A stretch of 64,000 bases of DNA from Paracidovorax wautersii (GCF_900113035.1 NZ_FONX01000007.1:124001-188000), one strand, 5' to 3'; shown: positions 17,861 to 27,860, counted from the first letter of the stretch. Program-made: numbers and translations. Notes: generated by a model from the sequence alone, not told the origin.

Positions 17861-19465
17861 TCAGCGGGGCCGCAGCATCCGCGCCCCGGTATGGCCCTCG
17901 ATCGCCAGCCTCACCCTGCGGGCCAGTTCGCTCATGCCGTAGGGCTTCTTCAAGACGTCGAATTCCGCACCCTCCGGCACATCCGAGATATTGCCGTCAC
18001 CCGCGTACCCGGTCGTCAGCAGGATGGCGATGCGGGGATTGCGCTTGCGCACCTCGCGCGCCAGCATGAAGCCGTTCATGCCCCCGGGCATCAGCACGTC
18101 GGAGAAGATCAGGTCCGGCACCATCGGGTTGGTGCGCGAGTCCAGGCGGGCCAGCGCCTGGGCCGCATCGGTGGCGATCTCGACCTGATAGCCCAGGCTT
18201 TCCAGCATCGCGCCGGCCAGGTCGGCCACCTCTTGCCGGTCGTCCACGACCAGCACGAATTCCGTGCCACCCCTTTCGGCCGCCTTGTCGTCCGGCTGCT
18301 TGCTGGGCGGCAGGTGCATGGCTTTGCCCGTCGCGGGAAAGTAGAGCCGCACGGTGGTGCCTACCCCGACTTCGGAATAGATGTTGACCGTGCCCCCGGA
18401 CTGCTTGGCGAAGCCATACACCATCGACAGGCCCAGCCCGGTGCCCTGGCCCTCGGGCTTGGTGGTGAAGAACGGGTTGATGACCTGCTTGATGAGTTCG
18501 GGCGGAATGCCTTCGCCCGTGTCGGTGATGGCCAGGGTCACGTACGCGCCGGGCTGCAGGCCTCCATAGGCCGACACATCGCCGCCCGTCACTTCCACGT
18601 TGCTGGTCTGCAGCGTGACCTTGCCGCCGGTGGGCATGGCGTCGCGCGCGTTCGTGATGATGTTGAGGATCGCGGCTTCGAGCTGCGTGGGATCGACCTG
18701 GCAATTGCCCAGCGCCGGATCGAGCTGCAGCTCCAGCTGCACCCGGTCCTTGAGCGTGTCTTCGATCAGCGCGCGGATGCTCTGGGCCGTGGCGTTCAGA
18801 TTGATCGGCCGGCCCTCCAGCCGCTGCTTGCGCGCGAAGGCCAGCAGCTGCTGAGTCAGCGTGGCCGCGCGCTTGACCGCCTCCGACGCGCTGCCGACGC
18901 TGGTCAGCACGGCCTCGGCATCCTTGCCGGACTGGATGCGGCGCTTGGCGATCTCCAGGTGGCCCGAGATCACCTGCAGCAGGTTGTTGAAGTCGTGCGA
19001 GATGCCGCCGGTCAACTGCCCCAGCGCCTCCATCTTCTGCGCCTGGGCCAGGGCCTGCTCCGCATCACGGCGGCGGCTCACGTCCAGCTGCGAGGCGAAG
19101 AAATAGACCAGCTGGCGGTCCTTGTTATAGACGGGCGAGACGAAGAGGGCGTTCCAGAACGAGGAGCCGTCCTTGCGGTAGTTCAGGATCTCGGTGGTGA
19201 ACTCCATCCGGCTGGCGATGGCTTCGGACAGCGCGGCGACGGTGGCGCGGTCGGTGCCCGGCCCCTGCAGGAAGCGGCAGTTGGTCCCAAGGATCTCCTC
19301 GCGCGTGTAGCCCGTCATCGAGAGGAAAGCCCGGTTCACGAACACGATCGGGTTGTCAGGCTGCCGTGGATCGGTCACCAGCATGGGCATGCGGGTGGTT
19401 TCGATGGCGGTGAAGAAGATGTCGTCTTCGTGGTCCACCAGCGTGCGCACGTCGGAGCCCGCCAT
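17861..19465 (-). CDS. LOV-domain hybrid histidine kinase (blue-light sensor)
   Basis: Protein of 534 residues. Residues about 15-120 form a LOV-type PAS domain with GTNCRFLQG, which holds the flavin-adduct cysteine, plus the flavin-contact residues of LNYRKDGSSFWNAL and FASQLDVS. Next come a histidine kinase (phospho-acceptor His in GGISHDFNNLLQ; N-box NIITNARDAMP; DTGEGIP; GTGLGLSMVYGF) and a C-terminal receiver with Asp in LIFSDVLMPG. The order LOV-kinase-receiver matches the LOV-HK of Pseudomonas syringae. I start at ATG 19465 because GGAGG lies five bases before it; an in-frame ATG at 19522 has none. No partner gene is adjacent, so output is unknown. Confidence 0.9.
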   Translation of the reverse strand: MAGSDVRTLVDHEDDIFFTAIETTRMPMLVTDPRQPDNPIVFVNRAFLSMTGYTREEILGTNCRFLQGPGTDRATVAALSEAIASRMEFTTEILNYRKDGSSFWNALFVSPVYNKDRQLVYFFASQLDVSRRRDAEQALAQAQKMEALGQLTGGISHDFNNLLQVISGHLEIAKRRIQSGKDAEAVLTSVGSASEAVKRAATLTQQLLAFARKQRLEGRPINLNATAQSIRALIEDTLKDRVQLELQLDPALGNCQVDPTQLEAAILNIITNARDAMPTGGKVTLQTSNVEVTGGDVSAYGGLQPGAYVTLAITDTGEGIPPELIKQVINPFFTTKPEGQGTGLGLSMVYGFAKQSGGTVNIYSEVGVGTTVRLYFPATGKAMHLPPSKQPDDKAAERGGTEFVLVVDDRQEVADLAGAMLESLGYQVEIATDAAQALARLDSRTNPMVPDLIFSDVLMPGGMNGFMLAREVRKRNPRIAILLTTGYAGDGNISDVPEGAEFDVLKKPYGMSELARRVRLAIEGHTGARMLRPR

Positions 19466-19958
19466 GGACACCTCCGGTGCGCGGGAGCCCTGAATGGGTG
19501 GCTTTTCTTCATGCGAAGTCATGCGGCATTAAAGCAGCGGCTCCAGGAGCGCCTGCGTAAGCCGATGGGCCATTTCGCGTGTCGGCGGCAGCCGCTTGGA
19601 TACAGCGGTACGGCGGTTCCGCTTCGTGCGCAGCGTGGTGGCCGGCAAGGGTGGCAGCGGTGACTTGCCCGTTTCTCGAATCGGTGCCGCAGCGCACTCG
19701 GCCATGCAGTCCCCGCGCTCCGGCTTTGGCGGAAATCAGCGTGACAGTCGCCGGCTGCGCAGGCAACTACGGAGGTGGAACCGCGGTTGCAACCCTGATG
19801 GGTGGGCCGTTGCCATGCGCCGTAGGTCGGCGTGCGGTTTTCGTCCGTTGCACTTCAGCCGTGTTTCCGTCCTACGCAGCTCTGTTGCAAATCCCTCCAG
19901 GCAAGTCCACGGGGCTGATCCACCCTCGGCGGACTACACAACTGAGGTCCTGACCATC
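19466..19958. other. Gene-free stretch between divergent LOV kinase and DUF4126 genes
   Basis: About 490 bases of lower codon bias than the neighbouring genes, with no convincing frame, RNA or repeat. It must hold the promoters of both flanking genes. If the kinase began at 19522, 57 bases at the left edge would be coding. Confidence 0.5.
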
Positions 19959-20432
19959 ATGAACATCCGAAGCCTGCTTCCTTCCGCCCTGATCGGCGCC
20001 GTGGCCAGCGCACGCTCCATGACGCCCATGGCGGCCCTGTCCCTGGCACGGCTGCTCGGGCGGGAAACGCCCGGGGCCCTGGTGCTGCTGGACCGCCCGC
20101 TGTTCCGGGGCGGCGCACTGGCCATGGGGGCTGGCGAGCTCTACGGCGACAAGATGAAGACCGCGCCGGACCGCACCGTCTTCCTCGGGCTGCTGGCCCG
20201 TGTCATGAGCGCGGGGATCGCCGGTGCCGCATTGGCGCCGCGCGGCAAAGAGAAGGAAGGGGCCGCCGTCGCCGTCGCCACTGCGGTGCCTTTGGCCTAT
20301 GCCACCCTCAACGTCCGGAAAAAAGCCATATCGCGCATCGGCCAGACGCCGAGCGGCTTGATCGAAGACGCCTTGATCGTTGCGGCGGGCCTGGCCATCG
20401 TCGCAGTGGCGACCAAGGGTGGCCGAGGCTGA
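19959..20432 (+). CDS. DUF4126-family membrane protein
   Basis: Protein of 157 residues starting MNIRSLLPSALIGAVASARSMTPMAAL, typical of the DUF4126 family. Several hydrophobic segments (about 5-25, 75-95, 98-112, 135-150) suggest three or four membrane helices. Function is unknown. ATG 19959 has GAGG at 19944-19947, somewhat distant. No operon partner. Confidence 0.75.
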   Translation: MNIRSLLPSALIGAVASARSMTPMAALSLARLLGRETPGALVLLDRPLFRGGALAMGAGELYGDKMKTAPDRTVFLGLLARVMSAGIAGAALAPRGKEKEGAAVAVATAVPLAYATLNVRKKAISRIGQTPSGLIEDALIVAAGLAIVAVATKGGRG

Positions 20433-20653
20433 ATAAACAGGCATGGGCCGGCCGGCGTGCGGATGCCGCCGCCGCAGGGCGCTGGGTCAATGGATGAGCG
20501 TTGGGGCTGCTGAGCGGAGCAGATTCTTCTTGCGCTGAACTGGACTGCCTGCAGCTCGACTTGGCGTGCCGAGGCTTTAGAGGGCAAGCGTTTTGATGAT
20601 GGGGCGCGCAATGGGATGCGTGGCATCCCTCAAAATCCATAGCAAGACAGCCA

Positions 20654-20738
20654 TGGTGCCCGGGGCCGGAATCGAACCGGCACGCCTTGCGGCGGGGGAT
20701 TTTGAGTCCCCTGCGTCTACCAATTTCACCACCCGGGC
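20654..20738 (-). tRNA. tRNA-Leu (anticodon CAA)
   Basis: Read on the minus strand the 85 bases fold as a class II tRNA: acceptor GCCCGGG pairs with CCCGGGC followed by ACCA, so CCA is encoded; the T-arm contains GGTTCGATTCC; the anticodon stem GGGGA/TCCCC encloses CTCAAAA, giving anticodon CAA for UUG codons; and there is a long variable arm. Its promoter must lie in the 43 bases before cysM, where CATAAT is a fair -10 box. Confidence 0.95.
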
Positions 20739-20781
20739 GACGCGAAGAAGCGAAGGGCGAATTATGGCACAGTAGCACCAT

Positions 20782-21687
20782 ATGAAGACCTACCCGACCA
20801 TCGAGGACGCCGTCGGCCGCACGCCGCTGGTGGCGTTGCAGCGCATCGGCGCACAGGACAATCAGGCGCGCGGCAACGTCGTGCTGGGCAAGCTGGAGGG
20901 CAACAATCCGGCGGGTTCGGTGAAGGACCGGCCGGCGCTGTCGATGATCCGGCGCGCCGAGGAACGCGGCGAGATCAAGCCCGGCGACACGCTGATCGAG
21001 GCGACCTCGGGCAACACCGGCATCGCGCTGGCGATGGCGGCGGCGATCAAGGGCTATCGCATGGTGCTGGTGATGCCGGAGGATCTTTCCGTGGAGCGTG
21101 CGCAGACCATGAAGGCCTTCGGCGCCGAGCTGATCCTGACGCCCAAGAGCGGCGGCATGGAATACGCGCGGGATCTGGCCGACACCATGGTGGCGCAGGG
21201 CAAGGGCCGGGTGCTGGACCAGTTCGCCAATCCGGACAACCCCCGCATCCACTACGAAACCACCGGCCCCGAGCTGTGGGAGCAGACCGAAGGCCGGATC
21301 ACGCACTTCGTGAGCGCGATGGGCACGACGGGCACGATCACCGGCGTTTCGCGTTTCCTCAAGGAAAAGAACCCGGCGATCCAGATCATCGGCGCGCAGC
21401 CCAAGGAAGGCTCGCGCATTCCGGGCATCCGCAAGTGGCCCGAGGAATACCTGCCCAAGATCTACGACCCGCGCGCCGTCGATGAGACGCTGAGCGTGGG
21501 CCAGGACGATGCCGAGGACATGTGCCGCCGCCTGGCGCGCGAAGAGGGCATCTTCGGCGGCATCTCCGCGGCCGGTGCCTGCTGGGCGGCCCAGCAGATC
21601 GCGCAGCGCGAGCGCGATGCGACCATCGTCTTCATCGTGTGCGACCGGGGCGACCGCTACCTGTCCACGGGCGTGTTCCCCGCCTGA
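20782..21687 (+). CDS. cysM: Cysteine synthase B
   Basis: Protein of 301 residues, a PLP enzyme making cysteine from O-acetylserine and sulfide or thiosulfate. The PLP lysine is in GSVKDRPA and the phosphate loop is EATSGNTGIALA. CysM rather than CysK is indicated by length and by the KWPEEYLPKIYD region of the type B enzymes. ATG 20782 has no clear ribosome-binding site and lies only 43 bases from the divergent tRNA-Leu gene, so the message may have a very short leader. Confidence 0.92.
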   Translation: MKTYPTIEDAVGRTPLVALQRIGAQDNQARGNVVLGKLEGNNPAGSVKDRPALSMIRRAEERGEIKPGDTLIEATSGNTGIALAMAAAIKGYRMVLVMPEDLSVERAQTMKAFGAELILTPKSGGMEYARDLADTMVAQGKGRVLDQFANPDNPRIHYETTGPELWEQTEGRITHFVSAMGTTGTITGVSRFLKEKNPAIQIIGAQPKEGSRIPGIRKWPEEYLPKIYDPRAVDETLSVGQDDAEDMCRRLAREEGIFGGISAAGACWAAQQIAQRERDATIVFIVCDRGDRYLSTGVFPA

Positions 21688-21742
21688 AGCCTTGGCGGGG
21701 TGGGGCGGCCGAACTGCATTCCGGAATGGGTGCGGAATTGGC

Positions 21743-21788
21743 CGCCAGCGCACTATCTATCTGCGCAGCATGCTATGAATTGTGTAGC
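21743..21788. repeat. REP-like repeat, copy C (degenerate)
   Basis: GCCAGCGC at the left, CGCAGCATGCTAT and GTAGC at the right follow the order of the copy A arms, with several changes in the loop and stem. Lies between cysM and the NUDIX gene. The match is weaker than in the other copies. Confidence 0.45.
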
Positions 21789-21820
21789 GATGGCGCACTC
21801 GACCGGAAGGTGAGGCTCTG

Positions 21821-22378
21821 GTGTACGAAACCCGTTTTTGCACCCACTGCGCGACCGCGCTGCAACCCGTCACGCTGATGGAAGACGGCGGGCCGAAGGA
21901 GCGCCTGCGCTGCCCGGCCTGCGGCTGGACGCACTGGAACAACCCCACGCCGGTCCTCGCGGCCATCGTCGAATACGAGGGCCAGGTGCTGCTGGCGCGC
22001 AACGCGGCCTGGCCCGGGCGGGCGTTCGGGCTCATCACCGGCTTCATGGAGGCGGGCGAGACGCCGCAGGAAGGCATCGCGCGCGAGATCAAGGAAGAAA
22101 CGAACCTGGATGTCGATGTGCAGGCGGGTGGCCTGCAACTGATCGGCGCCTACGACTTCCAGCGCATGAACCAGGTCATCATCGCCTACCACGCCGTGGC
22201 GCATGGGCAGGTGCGCCTGTCGCCGGAGCTGGTGGAATACCGGCTAATCGCGCCGTCTTCCGTGATCTGCTGGCCGGCGGGCACGGGCTATGCGCTGGCG
22301 GACTGGCTGCGCACGCGTGGGATCGAGCCCCGGTTCGCCGACTTCCAGGCGCCACGCAGCGCGGAAGACCCGGCCTGA
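21821..22378 (+). CDS. NUDIX hydrolase with N-terminal zinc ribbon
   Basis: Protein of 185 residues. Residues 7-33 hold two CxxC pairs (CTHC and CPAC) of a zinc ribbon, as in NudC-like NADH pyrophosphatases; the NUDIX box GFMEAGETPQEGIAREIKEE follows at about 68-88. The substrate is probably a nucleoside diphosphate derivative; it is shorter than NudC and lacks that enzyme's N-terminal domain, so NADH is not assured. Start is GTG 21821 with GAGG five bases upstream. Confidence 0.85.
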   Translation: MYETRFCTHCATALQPVTLMEDGGPKERLRCPACGWTHWNNPTPVLAAIVEYEGQVLLARNAAWPGRAFGLITGFMEAGETPQEGIAREIKEETNLDVDVQAGGLQLIGAYDFQRMNQVIIAYHAVAHGQVRLSPELVEYRLIAPSSVICWPAGTGYALADWLRTRGIEPRFADFQAPRSAEDPA

Positions 22379-22469
22379 GGCCGCCGCCGTCTTGCCATGG
22401 CGGCGGGGCGCGTGCTACGCAGGCGTGCGCCGTCGGCCTAAAATATCGGACAACCTCCAGGAATCACCG

Positions 22470-22697
22470 ATGCACATCCACCAGGAAATCGACACCCGCG
22501 GCCTGAACTGCCCGTTGCCCATCTTGAAGGCCAAGAAGGCGCTTGCAGGCATGGTCAGCGGCCAGTTGCTGAAGGTGCTGGCGACCGATGGCGGCTCGCT
22601 GCGTGATTTCCAGGCGTTCGCCAAGCAGACCGGCAACGAACTGGTCGAGCAGCAGACGGTGGGCGAGGAATTCATCCACGTGCTGCGCCGGCGCTGA
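22470..22697 (+). CDS. TusA-family sulfur-carrier protein
   Basis: Protein of 75 residues with the TusA signature DTRGLNCPLPILKAKKAL; the cysteine in NCPLP is the persulfide carrier. TusA passes sulfur from cysteine desulfurase to tRNA-modifying proteins, and relatives serve in sulfur oxidation and molybdenum-cofactor work. The protein is full length. AGGA at 22459-22462 supports ATG 22470. It follows the NUDIX gene by 91 bases on the same strand. Confidence 0.9.
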   Translation: MHIHQEIDTRGLNCPLPILKAKKALAGMVSGQLLKVLATDGGSLRDFQAFAKQTGNELVEQQTVGEEFIHVLRRR

Positions 22698-22764
22698 CGC
22701 GGCGCCTGTGCGGCGTGCGCCACGGCAGGGCGACGGCTCCACGTGTGCCGCCCCCGATGCCCAC

Positions 22765-22791
22765 AAAAAAGGCCCGCAACATGCGGGCCTT
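22765..22791 (-). terminator. Intrinsic terminator of galU
   Basis: AAGGCCCGCA (22769-22778) and TGCGGGCCTT (22782-22791) form a perfect 10-bp stem with loop ACA. The A-run at 22765-22770 becomes a U-tract on the minus strand, directly after the galU stop. Confidence 0.85.
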
Positions 22792-22828
22792 GTCGTTGGT
22801 GGGCCACCCGCAAAGGTGGCCGAGGGCG

Positions 22829-23710
22829 TCAGAGCGACAGGTTCTTGAGGTAGGCGCGGAAGTCGGCGCCGAGCTGGGGGTGGTCCAGCGCGAGTTCGAC
22901 GTTGGCTTCGAGGAAGCCTTCCTTGCTGCCGCAGTCGTAGCGCTTGCCGTCGTAGCGGTAGGCGAACACCTTTTCACGGCGCATCAGCGCGGCGATGCCG
23001 TCGGTGAGCTGGATCTCGCCGCCCACGCCGCGCGGCAGGGACGCGATCTCGCGGAACACGCCGGGCGTGAGGATGTAGCGGCCGGCCACGCCCAGGCGCG
23101 AGGGCGCGTCTTCGGGTGCGGGCTTCTCGACCATGTGGGAGAGTTCCAGCAGGCGGTCATTGACCGGCTTGCCGGCCACGATGCCGTAGCGGCGCGTGTG
23201 TTCCTCGGGCACCTCCTGCACGGCCAGGATCGTGGCCTGCCATTCGGCGAACTGCTCCACCATCTGCTTGAGCACCGGGGGCTTGCCGACCATCAGGTCA
23301 TCGGCCAGCAGCACGGCGAACGGGTCGTTGCCCACCACGCTGTGCGCGCAATACACCGCATGGCCCAGGCCCAGGGCCTTGGGCTGGCGGATGTAGATGC
23401 ATTCCATGTCGTCCGGCACGATGGAACGGGCCAGCGCCAGCAGATCGTCCTTGCCCTTGGATTCCAGCTCGGATTCCAGCTCGTATGCGGTGTCGAAGTG
23501 GTCAGGAATGGCGCGCTTGTTGCGGCCATTGATGAAGATCATCTGCCGGATGCCCGCAGCATAGGCCTCTTCGACCGCGTACTGGATCAGCGGCTTGTCC
23601 ACCACGGGCAGCATTTCCTTGGGCTGGGCCTTGGTGGCCGGCAGGAAGCGGGTGCCCAGACCCGCGACGGGAAAGACGGCCTTGCGAATCGTTGGAATGG
23701 ATTTGGTCAT
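22829..23710 (-). CDS. galU: UTP-glucose-1-phosphate uridylyltransferase
   Basis: Protein of 293 residues that makes UDP-glucose from UTP and glucose 1-phosphate, for surface polysaccharides and trehalose or galactose metabolism. The nucleotide-binding motif [23 protein letters not shown] is at the N-terminus and [14 protein letters not shown] follows; length is standard. ATG 23710 gives the usual [14 protein letters not shown] start. A strong terminator follows the stop. No other polysaccharide genes are adjacent. Confidence 0.95.
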   Translation of the reverse strand: MTKSIPTIRKAVFPVAGLGTRFLPATKAQPKEMLPVVDKPLIQYAVEEAYAAGIRQMIFINGRNKRAIPDHFDTAYELESELESKGKDDLLALARSIVPDDMECIYIRQPKALGLGHAVYCAHSVVGNDPFAVLLADDLMVGKPPVLKQMVEQFAEWQATILAVQEVPEEHTRRYGIVAGKPVNDRLLELSHMVEKPAPEDAPSRLGVAGRYILTPGVFREIASLPRGVGGEIQLTDGIAALMRREKVFAYRYDGKRYDCGSKEGFLEANVELALDHPQLGADFRAYLKNLSL

Positions 23711-23895
23711 GCAATGCGTGCGCGTGATGATGAAAGTCGGTGGGCATCATATAGGCGCTGAAGGTAACGCCCTGTAGTCGATTGCGCCAAATAGCGCGCC
23801 TTTGCGCACTTTTTGCACTGTCCGTCCTTTTATCGCAGCAGGCCGGCGGGCTTTGGGCTGCCCGCGGCCTGGATGCGATGAACGGCGGGCCGGAA

Positions 23896-26769
23896 TCAGC
23901 CCAGGCGAGCCAGCTGGTCCTTCAGGCGCGAAAGCGTCGCGCCGAAGTCGGCCACGCGCTTCTTTTCCTGGTCGATGACCGCGGGCGGCGCCTTGGCGAC
24001 GAAGGCCTCGTTGGAGAGCTTGGCGCCGGCCTTGGCGATCTCGCCCTCGATGCGCGCGACTTCCTTGGACAGGCGCGCCTTCTCGGCCGCGACGTCGATC
24101 TCCATGTGCAGGCACATGCGGGCCTCGCCCACCACGGCCACAGGGGCGGCCTGCGCGGCCGCGGCCCAGGCGGCTTCGTCGTCGAAGACCTTGACTTCGC
24201 TCAGCTTGGCCAGGGCCTGCAGCACGGGTGCGGCGCCGCGCATGAAGGCCGTGTCGCCGACCACGTAGAGCGGCAGGCGGGTGGCGGGCGAGACGTTCAT
24301 CTCGCCGCGCAGCGTGCGGCAGGCATCCACCAGCGACTTCAGGCGCGCCACGTGGGCGATGGCGGCCGGGTCGATCTTCTCGGGCTGCGCCAGCGGGTAG
24401 GCCGCGATACTGACCGACGGGCCGGCGCGGCCGGCCACGGGCGCCACCTGCTGCCAGAGGCCTTCGGTGATGAACGGGATGATCGGGTGGGCCAGGCGCA
24501 GGATGGTCTCCAGCGTGCGGATCAGCGTGCGGCGCGTGGCGCGCTGCTCGGCCTCGCTGCCGGTCTGGATCTGCACCTTGGCGATTTCCAGATACCAGTC
24601 GCAGAACTCGTTCCAGACGAAGTCATAGACCGTGTTGGCCACGTTGTCCAGGCGGAATTCGGTGAAGCCCTTGGCGACGTCGGCCTCGGCCTGCTGCAGC
24701 AGCGACACGATCCAGCGGTCGGCCTGGCTGAACTGCAGGTATTCGCCATCGCAGGCGGTGGGCGCGTGGTCGTCCAGGCCGCAGTCGCGGCCCTCGCAGT
24801 TCATCAGCACGAAGCGGCTGGCGTTCCAGAGCTTGTTGCAGAAGTTGCGGTAGCCCTCGCAGCGCTTACTGTCGAAGTTGATGTTGCGGCCCAGGCTGGC
24901 GAGCGCCGCGAAGGTGAAGCGCAGCGCATCGGCGCCGTAGGCGGGAATGCCTTCGGGGAATTCCTTCTGCGTGTTCTTGCGTACCTGGGGCGCCGTCTCG
25001 GGGCGGCGCAGGCCGGTGGTGCGCTTGTCCAGCAGGGGTTCCAGCGCGATGCCGTCGATGAGATCGACCGGGTCGAGCACGTTGCCCTCGGACTTGCTCA
25101 TCTTCTTGCCCTGCGCGTCGCGCACCAGGCCGTGCATGTACACGTGCCTGAACGGCACGCGGCCGGTGAAGTGCGTGCTCATCATGATCATCCGGGCGAC
25201 CCAGAAGAAGATGATGTCGTAGCCCGTGACCAGCACGGAGGAGGGCAGGTAGAGGTCGTAGTCCTTGGTGGGCGATGCGTCATCCAGCGCCTCGGGCCAG
25301 CCGAGCGACGAGAACGGCACCAGGGCCGACGAATACCAGGTGTCCAGCACGTCGGCATCGCGCGTGAGCTTGGCGCCAGCGCCGGCCTGAGCCTGGGCTT
25401 CGGCCTCGTTGCGGGCCACGTACACGTTGCCGGCCTCGTCGTACCAGGCCGGGATCTGGTGGCCCCACCAGAGCTGGCGGCTGATGCACCAGTCCTGGAT
25501 GTTGTTCATCCACTGGTTGTAGGTGTTGACCCAGTTCTCGGGCACGAACTGCACCTGGCCCGAGGCCACGGCGTCGATGGCCTTCTGGGCGATGGACTTG
25601 CCGGTGGCGTCGCCCTTGCCGACCTCGCTCATGGAGACGAACCACTGGTCGGTCAGCATGGGCTCCACCACCTGGCCGGTACGCACGCAGATAGGCACCA
25701 TCAGCTTGTGCTTCTTGGTCTCGACCAGCGCGCCGGCGGCTTCCAGGTCGGCCACGATGGCCTTGCGGGCCACGAAGCGGTCCATGCCTCGGTACTTTTC
25801 GGGGGAGTTCTCGTTGATGGTGGCCTGCAGGGTCAGCACCACGATCATGGGCAGGCCGTGGCGCTGGCCCACCTGGTAGTCGTTGGGGTCGTGCGCGGGC
25901 GTGACCTTGACCACGCCGGTGCCGAATTCCTTATCGACGTAGGCGTCGGCGATGACGGGGATCTCGCGGCCCACCAGGGGCAGGGTCACGGTCTTGCCGA
26001 CGAGGGCGGCGTAGCGCTCGTCCTCGGGGTGGACCATCAGCGCCACGTCGCCCAGCATGGTCTCGGGGCGGGTGGTGGCCACCGTCAGGCTGCCGCTGCC
26101 GTCGGTGAGCGGGTAGGCGATGTGCCAGAGCGAGCCGTCCTTCTCCTCGTTTTCCACTTCCAGGTCCGACACGGCGGACTGCAGCTTCGGGTCCCAGTTG
26201 ACCAGGCGCTTGCCGCGGTAGATCAGGCCCTGCTGGTAGAGCTTCACGAAGGTGTCGGTCACCACCTTGGAGAGCTTGTCGTCCATGGTGAAGTACTCGC
26301 GGCTCCAGTCCACGCTGTCGCCCATGCGGCGCATCTGCGTGGTGATGGTGTTGCCGCTCTTTTCCTTCCATTCCCAGACCTTCTCCACGAAGTTCTCGCG
26401 GCCCAGGTCGTGGCGGCTCACGCCTTGCTCCTGCAGCTGGCGCTCCACCACGATCTGCGTGGCGATGCCGGCGTGGTCCGTGCCCGGCACCCACAGCGTG
26501 TTGTGGCCCAGCATGCGGTGGTAGCGCGTGAGGCTGTCCATGATGGTCTGGTTGAACGCATGGCCCATGTGCAGCGTGCCGGTCACGTTGGGCGGCGGCA
26601 GCTGGATGGCGAAGGCGGGCGCGTTCGCGTCGGGCTGCTGCGTGCCGCGGTGGCCTGCCATGCCGTAGCCGCGGCGCTCCCACTCGGGGCCCCAGTGGGC
26701 TTCCAGGGCGGCGGGCTCGAACGATTTGGACAGGCTCTCAAGGCCGGGCTGCGAAGGGGTGTCACTCAT
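23896..26769 (-). CDS. valS: Valine-tRNA ligase
   Basis: Protein of 957 residues, a class I aminoacyl-tRNA synthetase that charges tRNA-Val. The HIGH-type motif appears as [13 protein letters not shown], the KMSKS loop as [14 protein letters not shown], an editing domain lies between them, and the C-terminus has the coiled-coil arm seen in ValRS. ATG 26769 gives the normal N-terminus; the frame stays open upstream for 40 codons with no start support. No good ribosome-binding site precedes it, and a terminator-like hairpin lies only about 17 bases upstream. Confidence 0.97.
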   Translation of the reverse strand: MSDTPSQPGLESLSKSFEPAALEAHWGPEWERRGYGMAGHRGTQQPDANAPAFAIQLPPPNVTGTLHMGHAFNQTIMDSLTRYHRMLGHNTLWVPGTDHAGIATQIVVERQLQEQGVSRHDLGRENFVEKVWEWKEKSGNTITTQMRRMGDSVDWSREYFTMDDKLSKVVTDTFVKLYQQGLIYRGKRLVNWDPKLQSAVSDLEVENEEKDGSLWHIAYPLTDGSGSLTVATTRPETMLGDVALMVHPEDERYAALVGKTVTLPLVGREIPVIADAYVDKEFGTGVVKVTPAHDPNDYQVGQRHGLPMIVVLTLQATINENSPEKYRGMDRFVARKAIVADLEAAGALVETKKHKLMVPICVRTGQVVEPMLTDQWFVSMSEVGKGDATGKSIAQKAIDAVASGQVQFVPENWVNTYNQWMNNIQDWCISRQLWWGHQIPAWYDEAGNVYVARNEAEAQAQAGAGAKLTRDADVLDTWYSSALVPFSSLGWPEALDDASPTKDYDLYLPSSVLVTGYDIIFFWVARMIMMSTHFTGRVPFRHVYMHGLVRDAQGKKMSKSEGNVLDPVDLIDGIALEPLLDKRTTGLRRPETAPQVRKNTQKEFPEGIPAYGADALRFTFAALASLGRNINFDSKRCEGYRNFCNKLWNASRFVLMNCEGRDCGLDDHAPTACDGEYLQFSQADRWIVSLLQQAEADVAKGFTEFRLDNVANTVYDFVWNEFCDWYLEIAKVQIQTGSEAEQRATRRTLIRTLETILRLAHPIIPFITEGLWQQVAPVAGRAGPSVSIAAYPLAQPEKIDPAAIAHVARLKSLVDACRTLRGEMNVSPATRLPLYVVGDTAFMRGAAPVLQALAKLSEVKVFDDEAAWAAAAQAAPVAVVGEARMCLHMEIDVAAEKARLSKEVARIEGEIAKAGAKLSNEAFVAKAPPAVIDQEKKRVADFGATLSRLKDQLARLG

Positions 26770-26786
26770 GGCGGGCAAATGGAAGG

Positions 26787-26816
26787 AAAAACGGCATCTT
26801 GCGCACAAGATGCCGT
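26787..26816 (-). terminator. Terminator-like hairpin in the valS leader
   Basis: ACGGCATCTTG (26791-26801) and CAAGATGCCGT (26806-26816) make a perfect 11-bp stem with a 4-base loop; the A-run 26787-26791 reads as a U-tract on the minus strand. The U-tract ends 17 bases before the valS ATG. A TAAAAT box that could be a -10 lies upstream of the hairpin at about 26854-26859. It may end read-through from the upstream VOC gene, or attenuate valS itself. Confidence 0.6.
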
Positions 26817-26922
26817 GGGGTTGGCGATGGACGATGGCGCCGATTTTACCGGCGCGCCCCGCAACGGCAGGCCGCGCGGCGGGCGGCAATGTCCGGCCGG
26901 GCGGATTCAGCGTGAAAACCCC

Positions 26923-26969
26923 CTGCAGCGCTCACGAATAAAGCGCATGCAGCTATGGTTTCAATAGCG
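26923..26969. repeat. REP-like repeat, copy D
   Basis: CTGCAGCGC, then AAGCGCATGCAGCTAT and ATAGCG, in the same order as the other copies. Lies between the VOC gene and valS, just after the VOC stop. Confidence 0.65.
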
Positions 26970-26970
26970 T

Positions 26971-27600
26971 TCAGTGGCCGGAGCCGCCGTATTCGGGCCG
27001 GTCGTTGGTCTGCGGCTTGAGCGGTGCGGCCGTCTGCCCGGCGGCGCGCTGGCGGCGCCATTCCTCCTTGCGCGCCGTCCATTCGCGCAGGCGCTGGTGG
27101 GCGATGGTGCTGTCCCTGGCCATCTCTTCGTCGCTCGCCAGCTGGGCGGCCAGTTCCAGCCGGATGCCGTTGGGGTCGAAGAAATAGATGCTCTTGAAGA
27201 TGTGGTGGTCCGTGATGCCCAGCACCTCGACGCCGTGAGCCTCCAGCCGGGCCTTGGTGCGGGCCAGCTCCTCCACCGTATCGACGCGGAAGGCGATGTG
27301 GTTGACCCAGGCGGGCGTGTTGGGCGAAGGCTCGGCCTTCACGTCGTCGCCCAGGTCGAAGAAGGCGATGAAGGAGCCGTCGCGCAGCCGGAAGAAGAAG
27401 TGCGTGTAGGGGCAGTACTCCCCCGTGCTGGGCACATGGTCGCTCTGGATGATGTGATAGAGCGGCAGGCCCAGGATGTCTTCGTAGAAGTGGCGCGTCT
27501 CCTCCGCATCGCGCGCCTTGTAGGCGTAGTGGTGCAGTTGCTGGACGGCGGCCGGTGCCGGCAGCGCGGCGAAGGCGGCGGGGGTCATGACGGCGTTCAT
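26971..27600 (-). CDS. VOC-family protein (glyoxalase/extradiol dioxygenase fold)
   Basis: Protein of 209 residues. Residues about 20-150 form a vicinal-oxygen-chelate domain with metal-ligand candidates His in LHHYAY, His in VNHIAF and Glu in NGIRLEL. The C-terminal 60 residues are charged and probably helical, beyond the usual domain. Substrate unknown; the family includes glyoxalases, ring-cleavage dioxygenases and resistance proteins. AGGAG seven bases before ATG 27600 supports the start. An AT-rich stretch with the palindrome AATCGATT at 27640-27647 lies 40 bases upstream and may be the promoter/operator. Confidence 0.75.
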   Translation of the reverse strand: MNAVMTPAAFAALPAPAAVQQLHHYAYKARDAEETRHFYEDILGLPLYHIIQSDHVPSTGEYCPYTHFFFRLRDGSFIAFFDLGDDVKAEPSPNTPAWVNHIAFRVDTVEELARTKARLEAHGVEVLGITDHHIFKSIYFFDPNGIRLELAAQLASDEEMARDSTIAHQRLREWTARKEEWRRQRAAGQTAAPLKPQTNDRPEYGGSGH

Positions 27601-27856
27601 GCGAGTCTCCTGGAATGGTCTTGAAATTCTACTATCCGTAATCGATTTACTTTAGGGGAATGATGCGCTCGTGACTGGGGTTGAAGGCCATCGGCTGGAT
27701 TCCCGGCTTCCTGATCCGCCCCTTTCCCCCTTTCTCTCCCCAGGAAGTGACCTGCCCATGCGCTTCTGAGTCCCCCATTCGTTCGTACCGCGTCCTGCCC
27801 GTTAGGTGCCGCGGCGCATTCGGTCCTTCGTGAGCTCGGCATGGCCAAGGCCACAC
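27601..27856. other. Gene-free region upstream of the VOC gene
   Basis: Holds the AT-rich probable VOC promoter at its left end. Beyond about 27665 I see nothing I can name. A 69-residue antisense frame (27647-27856) shows no domain. Together with the element that follows, this is part of the longest gene-free stretch in the window. Confidence 0.5.
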
Positions 27857-27860
27857 TTAG

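Noticed and set aside
23782..26967. Plus-strand 1061-codon frame opposite valS
   Set aside because: Shadow of valS in the opposite strand; no ribosome-binding site, biased His/Gly/Val composition.
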